Assembly (NCBI RefSeq): GCF_000174815.1
Contig: NZ_ACNN01000026.1
Span: 62,001 to 126,000 of the forward strand
Origin: Porphyromonas endodontalis ATCC 35406
GTDB lineage: Bacteria; Bacteroidota; Bacteroidia; Bacteroidales; Porphyromonadaceae
DNA length: 64,000 nt
Direction of reading: 5' to 3'
Below the pieces are notes generated by a model. It was not told where the DNA came from, ran no database searches, and worked only from the letters and a program-made list of their open reading frames with translations. Positions 45,127 to 55,944 of this stretch are shown here, piece after piece. The position numbers and the translations under genes were made by a program. Position 1 is the stretch's first letter; each line of letters starts with the position of its first letter.

Positions 45127-45777
45127 TTATTTATCTACTACGATATGATCTACAAAGATACTGGGGGTATGCACAGCATGGGGCTCTATAGCTCCTACCG
45201 GCACCAACTCTTCAATCTCTACTACAACGGTATCTGCAGCCATTGCCATGAGAGGTTGGAAGTTTTGTGAAGTCCCTTTATACACGAGGTTACCCTTTTC
45301 ATCGCCAATAGAGCCTTTGAGAAAAGCAAACTCAGCACGGATGGGCTTCTCAAGTAGATACTCTTTCCCATCGACCTTTACCAACTCTTTACCTTCGGCA
45401 ATAACAGTGCCCAAACCTGTGGAAGTGAGAGCACCACCAAGCCCAGAGCCTCCGCAGCGGATGCGTTCGGCTAGAGTGCCTTGAGGGCTGAACTCAATTT
45501 CTAACGAGCCATCATTGAGCTGCTCTCCTGTTAGAGGATTCGTACCAATATGCGATACAATGAGCTTCTTTACTTGATGATTGGCAATGAGACGACCGCA
45601 ACCCATTTCGGGATACGAGGTGTCATTGGTAATGAGAGTGAGATCCTTAACGCCGCTCTCTACGAGGGCGTCTACAATTCGTTCCGGGGTTCCATTCCCC
45701 AAGAATCCGCCCATCATCACAGACATACCGTCGTGAAACTTGGCGGTGAGCTCGGCTAGTGTAATAGCCTTCTTCAT
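45127..45777 (-). CDS. ctfA: Butyryl-CoA:acetoacetate CoA-transferase, subunit A
   Basis: CoA-binding subunit of the class I CoA-transferase completed by CtfB (35750-36412). The ATG at 45777 gives 216 residues beginning MKKAITLAELTAKFHDGMSV; a TTG at 45822 or an ATG at 45789 would add residues not seen in the family. The glycine-rich MMGGFLGNGTPERIVDAL and EFSPQGTLAERIRCGGSGLGG motifs are typical. It is the first gene of the lysine run, about 100 nt downstream of a predicted start site at the -7 box 45888-45895. Related names are atoD and scoA. Confidence 0.93.
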   Translation of the reverse strand: MKKAITLAELTAKFHDGMSVMMGGFLGNGTPERIVDALVESGVKDLTLITNDTSYPEMGCGRLIANHQVKKLIVSHIGTNPLTGEQLNDGSLEIEFSPQGTLAERIRCGGSGLGGALTSTGLGTVIAEGKELVKVDGKEYLLEKPIRAEFAFLKGSIGDEKGNLVYKGTSQNFQPLMAMAADTVVVEIEELVPVGAIEPHAVHTPSIFVDHIVVDK

Positions 45778-45887
45778 GGTTCCTGTCATTATATTATATG
45801 TTATCTGTTGCCTAAATAACAAACTCCACCCGCACCCATTTAGCCTCTGAGCAAAGGTTAAATGGTGAGCAGATTTCGTTTTCGCCC

Positions 45888-45895
45888 CAAAGTTA
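45888..45895 (-). promoter_or_regulatory. -7 box for the lysine-fermentation operon
   Basis: The minus strand reads TAACTTTG followed by GGGC, a full TAnnTTTG match. The start would be near 45881, giving a leader of about 100 nt to the ctfA ATG. No strong -33 TTG was found, which may indicate activator dependence. Confidence 0.5.
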
Positions 45896-46110
45896 CCAAT
45901 TTATAAGTGATTAGCACGAATAGTTGGCGAAAAAGATTCTGGAGTTTTGGAGAAAGGGGGAATAAGAGGTATCTCCTGGAGCCTAACCCGATAGATCTAG
46001 ATTATTCTAGAAGAGATTCTTTGCCCCCAGCCGGAGCATTAGGACTAAGGCAAAGCCATCAGAAAACTAGGGTAGTATCAAAAAATATTTAGCCTAAGAA
46101 TACCCTCGGT

Positions 46111-46144
46111 TTCTACCTGAGAAAATTTCTGTTTCCAGCCAAGA
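46111..46144 (-). repeat. Dispersed intergenic repeat, copy B
   Basis: The minus strand reads GGCTGGAAACAGAAATTTT, then CTCAGGTAGAA. It shares an exact 11-mer CTCAGGTAGAA with copy C and aligns by eye with copies A and D with few mismatches. Confidence 0.55.
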
Positions 46145-46273
46145 AAAATATTGCTCTAGGCCTATACTTTTTTAAGTCTAGGGCAGCAGCATTTTCTCCG
46201 TTTCTCACTTGTGCTTCATTTCCCCGTGATAGGAAAAATACTACAAGCCTGTATTTCCAAGCGAATTAATTGC

Positions 46274-46281
46274 TACCTTTG
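46274..46281 (+). promoter_or_regulatory. -7 box for the HU-family gene
   Basis: TACCTTTG followed by TACACC, a full consensus match, with a weak TTTC 17 bp upstream. The start would be near 46288, about 40 nt before the ATG at 46330. Confidence 0.6.
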
Positions 46282-46329
46282 TACACCGAAACTGTATAGA
46301 GTATCAGATAATTATAAATTAAGATAGTA

Positions 46330-46620
46330 ATGACAAAGGCAGACCTTGTGGCTCAGATAGCTAAGAGAACAGGATTAGATCGTGACGAAGTATTGCGTAC
46401 CGTAGAGACTTTTATGGATGTTGTCAAGGATGAGATGGCTCAGGGCAACAATATCTATCTCAGAGGGTTTGGGAGTTTTGTTATTAGAGAGAGAGCTCAG
46501 AAGATAGCTCGCAACATCTCAAAGAAGGAGGCTATTATTATCCCGAAGCACAATGTTCCCAGCTTCAAGCCTTCTAAAGTTTTCTCTGAGATGCTAGGGG
46601 GAACAGAGATCAAGAAATAA
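46330..46620 (+). CDS. HU/IHF family DNA-binding protein
   Basis: A 96-residue histone-like protein that bends DNA as a dimer. It has the standard architecture: TKADLVAQIAKRTGLDRDEVLRTVETFMDVVKDEM, then GNNIYLRGFGSFVIRERAQKIARNISKKEAIIIPKHNVPSFKPSKVF. The arm contains the conserved IPKHNVPSFKPSKVF (the PxFKxGK-like tip region). The C-terminal tail (SEMLGGTEIKK) is short. It starts a plus-strand cluster with the 29-residue basic protein, rng and recR, suggesting a nucleoid/RNA-processing neighbourhood. Confidence 0.93.
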   Translation: MTKADLVAQIAKRTGLDRDEVLRTVETFMDVVKDEMAQGNNIYLRGFGSFVIRERAQKIARNISKKEAIIIPKHNVPSFKPSKVFSEMLGGTEIKK

Positions 46621-46705
46621 ATCAAAAGTGGCTCTATTAACATAGTGTTGATAGCTACCAAAAACAATAAACAAAGTAAGTTTCACCCTTTAATTTGGAG
46701 ACAAT

Positions 46706-46795
46706 ATGCCAAGTGGTAAGAAGAGAAAAAGACACAAGATGGCAACGCACAAGCGTAAAAAACGTTTGAAGAAGAATCGTCATAAGAAGAAGTAA
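46706..46795 (+). CDS. 29-residue very basic protein, likely ribosome-associated (AURKAIP1/COX24-like)
   Basis: A real short gene below usual ORF cut-offs: ATG at 46706 to TAA at 46793-46795. The product starts MPSGKKRKRHKMATHK and continues RKKRLKKNRHKKK, with about two-thirds Lys, Arg or His. I recognise this MPSGKKRKRHKMATHKRKKR pattern as a tiny conserved Bacteroidota protein often annotated AURKAIP1/COX24 domain protein, related to ribosomal protein mS38/bS22. It lies 85 bp after the HU gene and upstream of rng, and is followed immediately by a hairpin. An rRNA-binding role in the ribosome is likely; the precise site is not known from the sequence. Confidence 0.85.
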   Translation: MPSGKKRKRHKMATHKRKKRLKKNRHKKK

Positions 46796-46824
46796 CCCTA
46801 CAGCCTTTGGGCTGTTTTAGGGTT
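46794..46824 (+). terminator. Hairpin immediately after the 29-residue gene
   Basis: AACCCTA (46794-46800) pairs with TAGGGTT (46818-46824), and CAGCC (46801-46805) with GGCTG (46810-46814), leaving a TTTT-like loop and a TTT bulge. It starts within the stop codon and has only a short T-run, so it may be a partial terminator or an RNA-processing site before rng. Confidence 0.6.
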
Positions 46825-46930
46825 CGGGCTTGTGCTGAAACCTTTGCAGGCTCTTCGTAAGAGGGAACTCCTGAATGTGGGTAGTATCCCTCTTGCGTGG
46901 TTATAATGGGGGATACAGCACGAAAGTCCG
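46825..46930 (+). ncRNA. Candidate structured RNA / rng leader domain
   Basis: A 106-nt domain closed by a long stem: CGGGCTTGTGCTG (46825-46837) with CAGCAC plus AAGTCCG (46916-46921 and 46924-46930; 2-nt bulge, one G-U pair). Inside, AAGAGGGA (46859-46866) pairs with TCCCTCTT (46887-46894). A further small hairpin GGTAG/CTACC lies at 47007-47020, ahead of the rng GTG. It could be an autoregulatory 5' leader of RNase G/E (known for E. coli rne) or a separate small RNA. I match it to no named RNA family. Confidence 0.4.
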
Positions 46931-47053
46931 AGTTTTGTTTCCTAAGGAGAAAAAGATGGGATACTGCCCCCAAAGCACATAAAATCCCTTCTCCCTCTCT
47001 AGGATTGGTAGCAGACTACCAAAGATTATATCACAAGTAAACAAAGTAAACAC

Positions 47054-48622
47054 GTGGATAGTCAATTAATCATTGATGTACGGCCCAAAGAAGTGGCTAT
47101 GGCCCTTCTTGAGGATCGTAAACTCGTGGAATTTCAGCGAGAAAAGAGCAACTCTTCTTGCGCCGTGGGGGACATTTACCTCGGAAAGGTACGGAAGATT
47201 ATGCCTGGGCTGAATGCAGCTTTTGTGGATATAGGGTCTGGGCAGGATGCTTTCTTACATTATTATGATTTGGGGATGGAGTTTGGAGCTACCGAAAATT
47301 ACCTAAAGATGATAGCTCAAGGCCGTAATCTTCCCCCTCTCACCAAGGTAGCGCCGGGTGTTGCCCTTCCTCGCGAGGGTAAGATAGAGAATGTTTTATC
47401 AGCTGGTCAAACCCTATTGGTACAAGTAACAAAAGAGCCTATCTCGACCAAAGGAGCTCGCCTTTCTACTACGCTATCTCTTGCAGGGCGCAGCATGGTG
47501 TTATTCCCCTTTGGCAACAAGGTTTCTGTATCGAAAAAAATCTCCTCAAAGGAAGAGGGTAAGCGGCTTAAAAGCCTGATACAGAGTATTAAGCCGGAGG
47601 GATTTACAGTAGTGATACGTACCTCGGCGATAGGGAAAAAGGCTCTAGAGCTACATGCGGAGCTTAATCGTTTGGTCAATCGCTGGAACGATAGCGTCAA
47701 GAAGCTCCCTCGAGCAAAAGCTCCTGCGCTCATTTGTGCAGAACCCAATAGGGCACTAAGTCTATTAAGGGATACCTTTAGTGCTGCTACTTACACGGAA
47801 ATTGCTATAAACGACAAGGATATGTATGGGGCTATTAAGGACTATATTTCAACCATAGCTCCCGATAGCACAGACATAGTATCGTACTACGACAATAGCA
47901 AGCCTATCTTCGATCACTACGACGTAACCAGACAAGTAAAATCACTCTTTGGGCGCACCGTTACCTACAAGGGTGGGGCATACCTCATTATCGAAAAGAC
48001 GGAGGCAATGCACGTGGTTGATGTAAATAGTGGAAATCGCTCGCGCAAGTCGAATGCGCAAGAAGATACAGCTCTAGATGTGAATCTCTCTGCCGCAGAA
48101 GAACTTGCACGCCAACTTCGATTGCGAGACATGGGCGGAATCATTGTTGTAGACTTTATCGATATGAACGACCCTCAGCATTGTAAACAATTATACGATC
48201 ACATGAGGGCTCTTATGAAAACAGACCGAGCTAAACACAATATTCTCCCGCTTAGCAAGTTCTGTGTCATGCAGATAACGCGCCAAAGAGTGCGCGAAGC
48301 AACTACCGAGCATACCGAAGAAACCTGCCCTACTTGTATGGGGACGGGCAAAATGCAAGCCTCAATACTCCTTGTTGAGCAGATAGAAAAAAAGGTGGCC
48401 GACCTCATAGAGAATCATAATGTAAGACAATGCAATTTGCATGTAAACCCCTATGTTGCTGCCTACCTACAGAGACATGAGATCTTCTCGCCATCTGAGT
48501 TTTCTCGATGGCGTAAGAAGTATTCCCGTGGACTTAAGTTGGTAGAAGACCAAAGTATTGCATTCTTAGACTATAAGTTTTACGACAAAGAGGGTAACGA
48601 CTTAGATGTTTTCGACGATTAA
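47054..48622 (+). CDS. rng: Ribonuclease E/G family endoribonuclease
   Basis: Endoribonuclease of the RNase E/G family, acting in rRNA maturation and mRNA decay. The 522-residue protein starts at GTG 47054 with the family opening DSQLIIDVRPKEVAMALLEDRKLVEF. It has an S1 RNA-binding region (GDIYLGKVRKIMPGLNAAFVDIG) and the catalytic Asp motifs HVVDVNSGNRS and GGIIVVDFIDMND. The Zn-link cysteines are in EETCPTCMGTGKM. The length without a long C-terminal tail fits RNase G, or a short RNase E. The leader carries a structured domain. It is followed with no gap by recR. Confidence 0.95.
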   Translation: MDSQLIIDVRPKEVAMALLEDRKLVEFQREKSNSSCAVGDIYLGKVRKIMPGLNAAFVDIGSGQDAFLHYYDLGMEFGATENYLKMIAQGRNLPPLTKVAPGVALPREGKIENVLSAGQTLLVQVTKEPISTKGARLSTTLSLAGRSMVLFPFGNKVSVSKKISSKEEGKRLKSLIQSIKPEGFTVVIRTSAIGKKALELHAELNRLVNRWNDSVKKLPRAKAPALICAEPNRALSLLRDTFSAATYTEIAINDKDMYGAIKDYISTIAPDSTDIVSYYDNSKPIFDHYDVTRQVKSLFGRTVTYKGGAYLIIEKTEAMHVVDVNSGNRSRKSNAQEDTALDVNLSAAEELARQLRLRDMGGIIVVDFIDMNDPQHCKQLYDHMRALMKTDRAKHNILPLSKFCVMQITRQRVREATTEHTEETCPTCMGTGKMQASILLVEQIEKKVADLIENHNVRQCNLHVNPYVAAYLQRHEIFSPSEFSRWRKKYSRGLKLVEDQSIAFLDYKFYDKEGNDLDVFDD

Positions 48623-49243
48623 ATGACTTCGAAATATCCGTCTAAGTGGCTCGAAAAAGCCGTAGACCAACTATCATTATTGCCCGGTGTCGGGCGGAAA
48701 ACAGCTCTTCGGTTGGCTCTTTATATTTTGCGCCGACCGGAGAGCTTTGCCAATTTATTAGGCTCTTCCATCATAGAATTGAGGGAGAATATTATCTATT
48801 GCGAAAGATGTCATAACATAAGCGATAGCCCATGCTGTCCTATCTGTTCTGACCCCTCTCGCGATACGCAAACCATCTGTGTAGTGGAGAATATCCGCGA
48901 TGTTATGTCTATCGAACGCACTGCACAGTACAAAGGCTTGTACCATGTATTAGGAGGGGTTATATCCCCCATTGACGGAATTGCTCCCCAAGACTTAGAG
49001 ATAGAGTCTCTTGTAGAGCGCGTTCCTAGAGAGCAAATAAAAGAGGTTATCTTAGCCATCAGCCCCACTATGGAAGGGGAGACTACTAACTTTTATATCT
49101 ACAAGCGTTTAGCCCCTCTAGGGGTGCATGTGAGTTTGCTCTCAAGAGGAATTGCTATGGGGGATGAACTAGAATATACTGATGAAGTTACCCTCGCAAG
49201 AGCTTTACGAGATAGGAGTGACTTCACACAGTCTTTCCGATAA
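48623..49243 (+). CDS. recR: Recombination mediator protein RecR
   Basis: RecR works with RecF/RecO to load RecA on gaps. The 206-residue protein has a helix-hairpin-helix ([19 protein letters not shown]), a four-Cys zinc finger ([16 protein letters not shown]) and a Toprim domain ([16 protein letters not shown], then [19 protein letters not shown]), ending with the [16 protein letters not shown] motif. It starts directly at the rng stop (TAAATG), so the two are translationally adjacent. Confidence 0.97.
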   Translation: MTSKYPSKWLEKAVDQLSLLPGVGRKTALRLALYILRRPESFANLLGSSIIELRENIIYCERCHNISDSPCCPICSDPSRDTQTICVVENIRDVMSIERTAQYKGLYHVLGGVISPIDGIAPQDLEIESLVERVPREQIKEVILAISPTMEGETTNFYIYKRLAPLGVHVSLLSRGIAMGDELEYTDEVTLARALRDRSDFTQSFR

Positions 49244-49284
49244 AACGGAAAAAGAAGAGTATAATCCATTAAGTAGGCAAGCCA

Positions 49285-51830
<2,546 letters not shown>

Positions 51831-51861
51831 AAGAAGGGATACTTTTTCCCTCTTTTGAAGT

Positions 51862-51895
51862 AAAGTACCTCTGATATACTGTCAAGAGGTACTTT
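51862..51895 (+). terminator. Intrinsic terminator after ligA
   Basis: Perfect 11-bp stem (AAAGTACCTCT at 51862-51872 with AGAGGTACTTT at 51885-51895) and a 12-nt loop, followed by further T's. It clearly ends the rng-recR-GNAT-ligA unit. Confidence 0.92.
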
Positions 51896-51984
51896 TTTTA
51901 GGCCTATTTGTACATTAGTTCTTCGCTGCTTTTGTATCCTTTTTAGCCCTATTTTTTAGAAGAAGTAGGGTAGGAGGGGATTTA

Positions 51985-52019
51985 TTCCTACCCAGAATAA
52001 TTTTCTTTTCTGAGCTACC
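51985..52019 (-). repeat. Dispersed intergenic repeat, copy D
   Basis: The minus strand reads AGCTCAGAAAAGAAAATT, then ATTCTGGGTAGGAA. It aligns by eye with copies A, B and C. Its right part pairs with an upstream GGGTAGGA (51968-51975) to form a perfect 8-bp hairpin with TCCTACCC (51986-51993). Confidence 0.5.
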
Positions 52020-52753
52020 ATCTACTCAAATCTTCCGCTTTTAATTTTTCATGGCAATGGAGAGGGGGAGGGGGCGGAGCCGATTGGGAGAAAAATCTTC
52101 CTCGTATAGGGCCTTGATTTGCAGCTTTTGAATCGAACATAATATAACCCTCCAGTTTTTCAATATTCTAGCATTGCCACTCATTAGGGTAGAAATATCG
52201 AAAAAGTAAAATCAGGCACTTTTTTCACCCTTCAAAAGGGAAGAGAGGAAATTCGATCACTCATTTTGTATTCGTATTCTTCATTTCAGTTTCTCAAACG
52301 AAGAAAGTTAGAGCGTTTTTATTTGCATATAGCAAAATACATTCTGTAAGTCCATAATAATCTCCATGAGAAACACTTCATTGTCATAGTTGAAAGACTT
52401 CATTTATTCCTAAAACTCATCGCACTTTCAATTGAGAAGTCTCTTTGTTTTCTATAATATAAAAGCCAGAAAATGGAAATTAAATCCCTGAAAATAACAG
52501 TAATAATAATGTGCAATGAAAATTGATAGTCGACTTTTGAGGCTTATGCACTCAGTTTCTATCCATCCTGCCTATAAGAGTGCATAAAATCTCTTATGCT
52601 ACTGATAAATAGTAGAATAGTACTTTTATTGAGAAATAATATAGGGTATAATCTACATATGGACACTCATAGAATGAGAATTGCAAATGCAGATGAGAAA
52701 AGCAGTGCCTCCGTGAAAATAAAAGTCATAACCACGAAATGGAAAATCATTTG

Positions 52754-52761
52754 TATATTTG
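52754..52761 (+). promoter_or_regulatory. -7 box for the XRE-type regulator
   Basis: TATATTTG followed by CATCG, a full TAnnTTTG match, 36 bp before the ATG at 52798. The -33 region is weak. Confidence 0.6.
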
Positions 52762-52797
52762 CATCGTGGGAATGAGAATGCAGAATTACTAGAAATT

Positions 52798-53301
52798 ATG
52801 GACAATATCCCTGCAACTATAGACCAAATTACACAGAGACTTCGCTACATGATGGAGTCTTTGGGCATGACAGCAAAAACTTTTGCAGAACAAGCAGGAA
52901 TCCCTCCTGCTACATTTTCCCAAACATTAGAGAATAGGAACAAGCCTTCTTTGTCCACTCTCTTAAAAATCGCTAATGGCTTCCCGGAATGGAATCCTAC
53001 ATGGATTATTTTCGGGCAGGGGGAGGAGAGAATGGAAATATCGAAAAATAGAGAGGGTTTATTCCTCGAAAATAGCTTTGGAGAAGGTGTTGATACTTCT
53101 GTATATCAGAAAAATACAAATCTAAAAAGCTGGGAAAACAGTGAGGAAAAAGTAGCTCCATCTAGAGAAATACCGGAGGAATTAATTAGTAAGGTCGTTT
53201 CTGAGACCCTTCTGCAGCAAAGTTCCGCAGAAAAAAGGAGTATCACCGAAATTCGAGTCTTTTATTCGGATGGAAGCTTTGAGACCTTTGTGCTCAAATA
53301 A
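52798..53301 (+). CDS. XRE-family helix-turn-helix protein
   Basis: A 167-residue DNA-binding protein. An N-terminal Cro/CI-type helix-turn-helix occupies residues 8-65 (TQRLRYMMESLGMTAKTFAE, then AGIPPATFSQTLENRNKPSLSTLLKIANGFPEWNPTWIIFG). The central part is polar and probably disordered. The C-terminal strand-rich end (ITEIRVFYSDGSFETFVLK) matches a tail I recall in Bacteroidales HTH proteins. Start is ATG 52798; a TTG at 52759 lies inside the promoter. Targets are unknown. It is monocistronic, ahead of pyrK. Confidence 0.82.
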   Translation: MDNIPATIDQITQRLRYMMESLGMTAKTFAEQAGIPPATFSQTLENRNKPSLSTLLKIANGFPEWNPTWIIFGQGEERMEISKNREGLFLENSFGEGVDTSVYQKNTNLKSWENSEEKVAPSREIPEELISKVVSETLLQQSSAEKRSITEIRVFYSDGSFETFVLK

Positions 53302-53324
53302 TGGTTCATTTGACTTGCAGGCTG

Positions 53325-53332
53325 TATCTTTG
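53325..53332 (+). promoter_or_regulatory. -7 box for pyrK-pyrD
   Basis: TATCTTTG followed by CCGAGAG, a full TAnnTTTG match, 28 bp before the pyrK ATG. A TTC lies 17 bp upstream as a possible -33 remnant. Confidence 0.6.
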
Positions 53333-53360
53333 CCGAGAGAAACGAATGACACCTCAGTGA

Positions 53361-54137
53361 ATGAAGAAAGAGATTTTACAAAGTATAATTCTATCCAATA
53401 GTGCGCTCAACGAGAGCTACTATAGGCTAGAATTACAACTCCCAGAGACCTGTCAAGGAGAGATGATGCCGGGGCAATTTGTACAATTGCTCGCCAAAGA
53501 AAGCGGAGCATTTCTGCGCCGTCCTATATCTGTGTGTGACTACGATAGCGGAACACATCGCCTTGTGCTACTTGTACAAAAAGTGGGTTTGGCGTCGTCC
53601 TATTGGAGCACTCTTGCCCCAGGGGCAACTATCGATCTGATTGCTCCTCTAGGACACGGATTCTCTTATTCCCATGATTTCTCTGGGGAGACTCCTTTAT
53701 TAATAGGAGGAGGAGTAGGAATTGCCCCCCTACTCATGCTCGGGAAAAAATTGCAGCAAGAGGGTATCAAACCTACGTTTTTGCTAGGAGCTCGAACGAA
53801 GTCTCTTCTTGTACTGCAAGACGAATTCAAAAATATAGGGAATCTCTATTGCACTACAGAAGATGCCTCCTTCGGAGAAAAAGGACGAGTAACCGATCAC
53901 AGTATATGTGTTACACCTATATATAGTAGTGTATATACTTGTGGTCCTCTCCCTATGATGAAGAGTGTAGCTCGATGGGCAAAGCAGCATTCCATTCCTT
54001 GCGAAGTTTCCCTCGAAAATAAAATGGCTTGTGGGATCGGGGCTTGCCTTTGCTGTGTGGAAAATACAGCCGAAGGGCATAAATGTACTTGTACAGAGGG
54101 TCCTGTTTTTAGAACGGAAGAATTACTATGGTCATGA
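53361..54137 (+). CDS. pyrK: Dihydroorotate dehydrogenase B, electron-transfer subunit
   Basis: Links dihydroorotate oxidation by PyrD to NAD+. The 258-residue FAD/[2Fe-2S] protein has FAD binding ([13 protein letters not shown]), NAD binding ([20 protein letters not shown]) and a C-terminal cluster motif (CGIGACLCC, then CTCTEGPVF). The Cys pattern CxxxxCxxC plus a distal Cys is complete. It overlaps pyrD, so subunits are made together. The pair indicates a class 1B, NAD-dependent enzyme. Confidence 0.95.
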   Translation: MKKEILQSIILSNSALNESYYRLELQLPETCQGEMMPGQFVQLLAKESGAFLRRPISVCDYDSGTHRLVLLVQKVGLASSYWSTLAPGATIDLIAPLGHGFSYSHDFSGETPLLIGGGVGIAPLLMLGKKLQQEGIKPTFLLGARTKSLLVLQDEFKNIGNLYCTTEDASFGEKGRVTDHSICVTPIYSSVYTCGPLPMMKSVARWAKQHSIPCEVSLENKMACGIGACLCCVENTAEGHKCTCTEGPVFRTEELLWS

Positions 54138-55057
54138 ACAATACAATAGATACAACTACGGATCTTGGAAAGGGGTTAGTATTGAGAAACCCTGTAATGA
54201 CCGCCTCCGGAACGTTTGGTTATGGTACGGAATATTGTGATTTTTTGGAGCTAAACAGACTCGGAGGCATTGTTGTAAAAGGGACCACTTGGTCGCCTCG
54301 AGAGGGGAATCCCTATCCAAGGATGGCAGAGACACCTTCGGGGATGCTCAATGCTGTGGGGTTACAAAACAAGGGAGCGCACTATTTTGTAGAGCATATT
54401 TATCCTCAAATAAAGGATTACGACACTCAAGTATTGGTGAATGTAAGTGGCTCTAATATAGAGGACTACGTTAATACTTCTGCCCTTATAGCCACCTTGG
54501 ATCACATACCGGCCATAGAGCTTAATATCTCCTGTCCTAATGTAAAAGAGGGTGGGATGGCTTTTGGTGTGACAGCCAAAGGTGCTTATGAGGTTGTAAG
54601 TGCAGTACGGGCAGTTTACCCCAAACACCTAATGGTAAAACTATCTCCCAATGTGACTGATATTACGGAGATTGCAGGGGCTGTAGAGGATGCAGGAGCA
54701 GATAGTATCTCCCTTATAAATACAATACTTGGGATGGCCATAGATGCAGAGAAACAACGTCCTATTTTATCAACAATAACGGGGGGGCTATCGGGTCCCT
54801 GCGTTAAGCCAATAGCTCTACGCATGGTATGGCAGGTGGCTAAGAAGGTACATATCCCCATCATAGGTATGGGGGGAATTGCCTCTACTTCGGATGCGAT
54901 TGAATTCCTTCTTGCCGGTGCTTCTGCAATCCAAGTTGGGTGTTACAATTTTGTAGATCCCTCTGTGACACAAAAGATTGCAGATGGGATAGAATCCTAT
55001 ATGGAGCGTCACCAGATGACCAGCATATCAGAGCTTATCGGGGCTTTACAGGTATAA
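54128..55057 (+). CDS. pyrD: Dihydroorotate dehydrogenase B, catalytic subunit
   Basis: FMN TIM-barrel enzyme oxidising dihydroorotate to orotate. The 309-residue chain opens with [21 protein letters not shown] and has the catalytic Cys in [12 protein letters not shown] (class 1B). Also present are [31 protein letters not shown] and [26 protein letters not shown]. The listed ATG overlaps pyrK by 10 bp; the ATG at 54134 gives a 4-bp ATGA overlap and may be the true start. Works with PyrK. Confidence 0.95.
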   Translation: MVMNNTIDTTTDLGKGLVLRNPVMTASGTFGYGTEYCDFLELNRLGGIVVKGTTWSPREGNPYPRMAETPSGMLNAVGLQNKGAHYFVEHIYPQIKDYDTQVLVNVSGSNIEDYVNTSALIATLDHIPAIELNISCPNVKEGGMAFGVTAKGAYEVVSAVRAVYPKHLMVKLSPNVTDITEIAGAVEDAGADSISLINTILGMAIDAEKQRPILSTITGGLSGPCVKPIALRMVWQVAKKVHIPIIGMGGIASTSDAIEFLLAGASAIQVGCYNFVDPSVTQKIADGIESYMERHQMTSISELIGALQV

Positions 55058-55312
55058 GTAGACCCAATTTAGCTATAACATATGTTATGTTCGGTTTGCG
55101 ATTAGGATAATAAAGGTTGAAGGATTGTTTGTGCTCAAGAGCCAAGCTTGTGCTACTCCACAAGGCTTTGCTCCTTTACTTAATCTACCCTGCATTAAAG
55201 AGGTATGGATTAAGACTTTACAAAACGGTGAAATGCCCACTAAGAATTCAACTATACTCCGCAACCTAACAACTTATATAGTAAGTATATAAAGAATAGA
55301 AACAGAACTATT

Positions 55313-55900
55313 ATGATGGAGAAAAAGCAACTGCTCGAATTACTTGAGAGCAATCGAAGTTACCGACGCTTTGATTCTTCCGTGCAGCTCTCAGAAAAAG
55401 AAATTAGATCTTGGATAGAGGCTCTACGCTACACTGCTTCTGCAAAAAATGCCCAGCCTCTGAAGTATAGGATTGTAACGGATAAAGCTCAAGTAGATGC
55501 CGTTTTTGCATTACTCCACTGGGCTGCATACCTGCCGGATTGGCAAGGTCCTTCTCTAAAAGAACGTCCGGTTGCTTTTGTGATCCAGGTATTAGATCGT
55601 ACCATTTCAGCTTCTTCTCGTTTTGACGAAGGTATTCAGCTGGAGGCTCTTACGCTAATGGCACGCTCTTCCGGCTACGGAGGATGTATTTTAGCGGCAT
55701 TTGATAGTGCAAAGATGTCAGACCTATTATCCTTGGATACAGACCGTTACACCCCTATTACTGTGGTAGCACTAGGCAAGCCTATTGAGGAGGTTGTTAT
55801 AGAGGCTCTCCCTACTCCCGATGGGGATATTCGTTACTATCGCACGGAGGATAAAGTGCATCATGTACCCAAGCGAACGATGGACCAACTCATCATCTAA
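55313..55900 (+). CDS. Nitroreductase family protein (FMN-dependent)
   Basis: A 195-residue flavoprotein: the opening SNRSYRRFDSSVQLSEKEI, the FMN-binding AKNAQPLKYRIVT, and SGYGGCILAAFDSAKM, then TPITVVALGKPIEEVV. Members reduce nitroaromatics, quinones or other flavin-linked substrates; the physiological substrate is unknown. It is separated by 255 bp from pyrD and followed by a tRNA gene, so it is probably monocistronic. Two starts, 55313 and 55316, are equivalent. Confidence 0.88.
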   Translation: MMEKKQLLELLESNRSYRRFDSSVQLSEKEIRSWIEALRYTASAKNAQPLKYRIVTDKAQVDAVFALLHWAAYLPDWQGPSLKERPVAFVIQVLDRTISASSRFDEGIQLEALTLMARSSGYGGCILAAFDSAKMSDLLSLDTDRYTPITVVALGKPIEEVVIEALPTPDGDIRYYRTEDKVHHVPKRTMDQLII

Positions 55901-55944
55901 GGCTTCACATAATCACTAATCTGTGATTTTTCTCCTATAGGTAC

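Larger units (their letters stand above)
45778..46329. other. Divergent intergenic region between the lysine operon and the HU gene
   Basis: This 552-bp gap contains the ctfA -7 box (45888-45895), the HU -7 box (46274-46281), dispersed repeat copy B (46111-46144) and an imperfect GGGTA/TACCC pairing near 46067-46105. A 61-codon ORF at 45907-46092 has no signals and is not credible. No regulator gene is adjacent to the lysine operon. Confidence 0.55.
51831..52797. other. Large AT-rich gene-free stretch before the XRE gene
   Basis: A 967-bp gap. It holds the ligA terminator, dispersed repeat copy D with its hairpin (51968-51993), a run of A/T-rich sequence with little coding potential, a perfect 10-bp inverted repeat (TTATGCACTC at 52544-52553 with GAGTGCATAA at 52578-52587), and the XRE promoter at 52754-52761. 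A 38-codon ORF at 52659-52775 crosses the promoter and is not credible. It may carry small RNAs or regulatory sites, or be decayed sequence. Confidence 0.5.

Noticed and set aside
45907-46092. 61-codon ORF in the gap between ctfA and the HU gene
   Set aside because: No upstream signals or domain; lies in AT-rich intergenic sequence containing a repeat.
52659-52775. 38-codon ORF upstream of the XRE gene
   Set aside because: It crosses the -7 box and predicted start site of the XRE gene and has no recognisable features.
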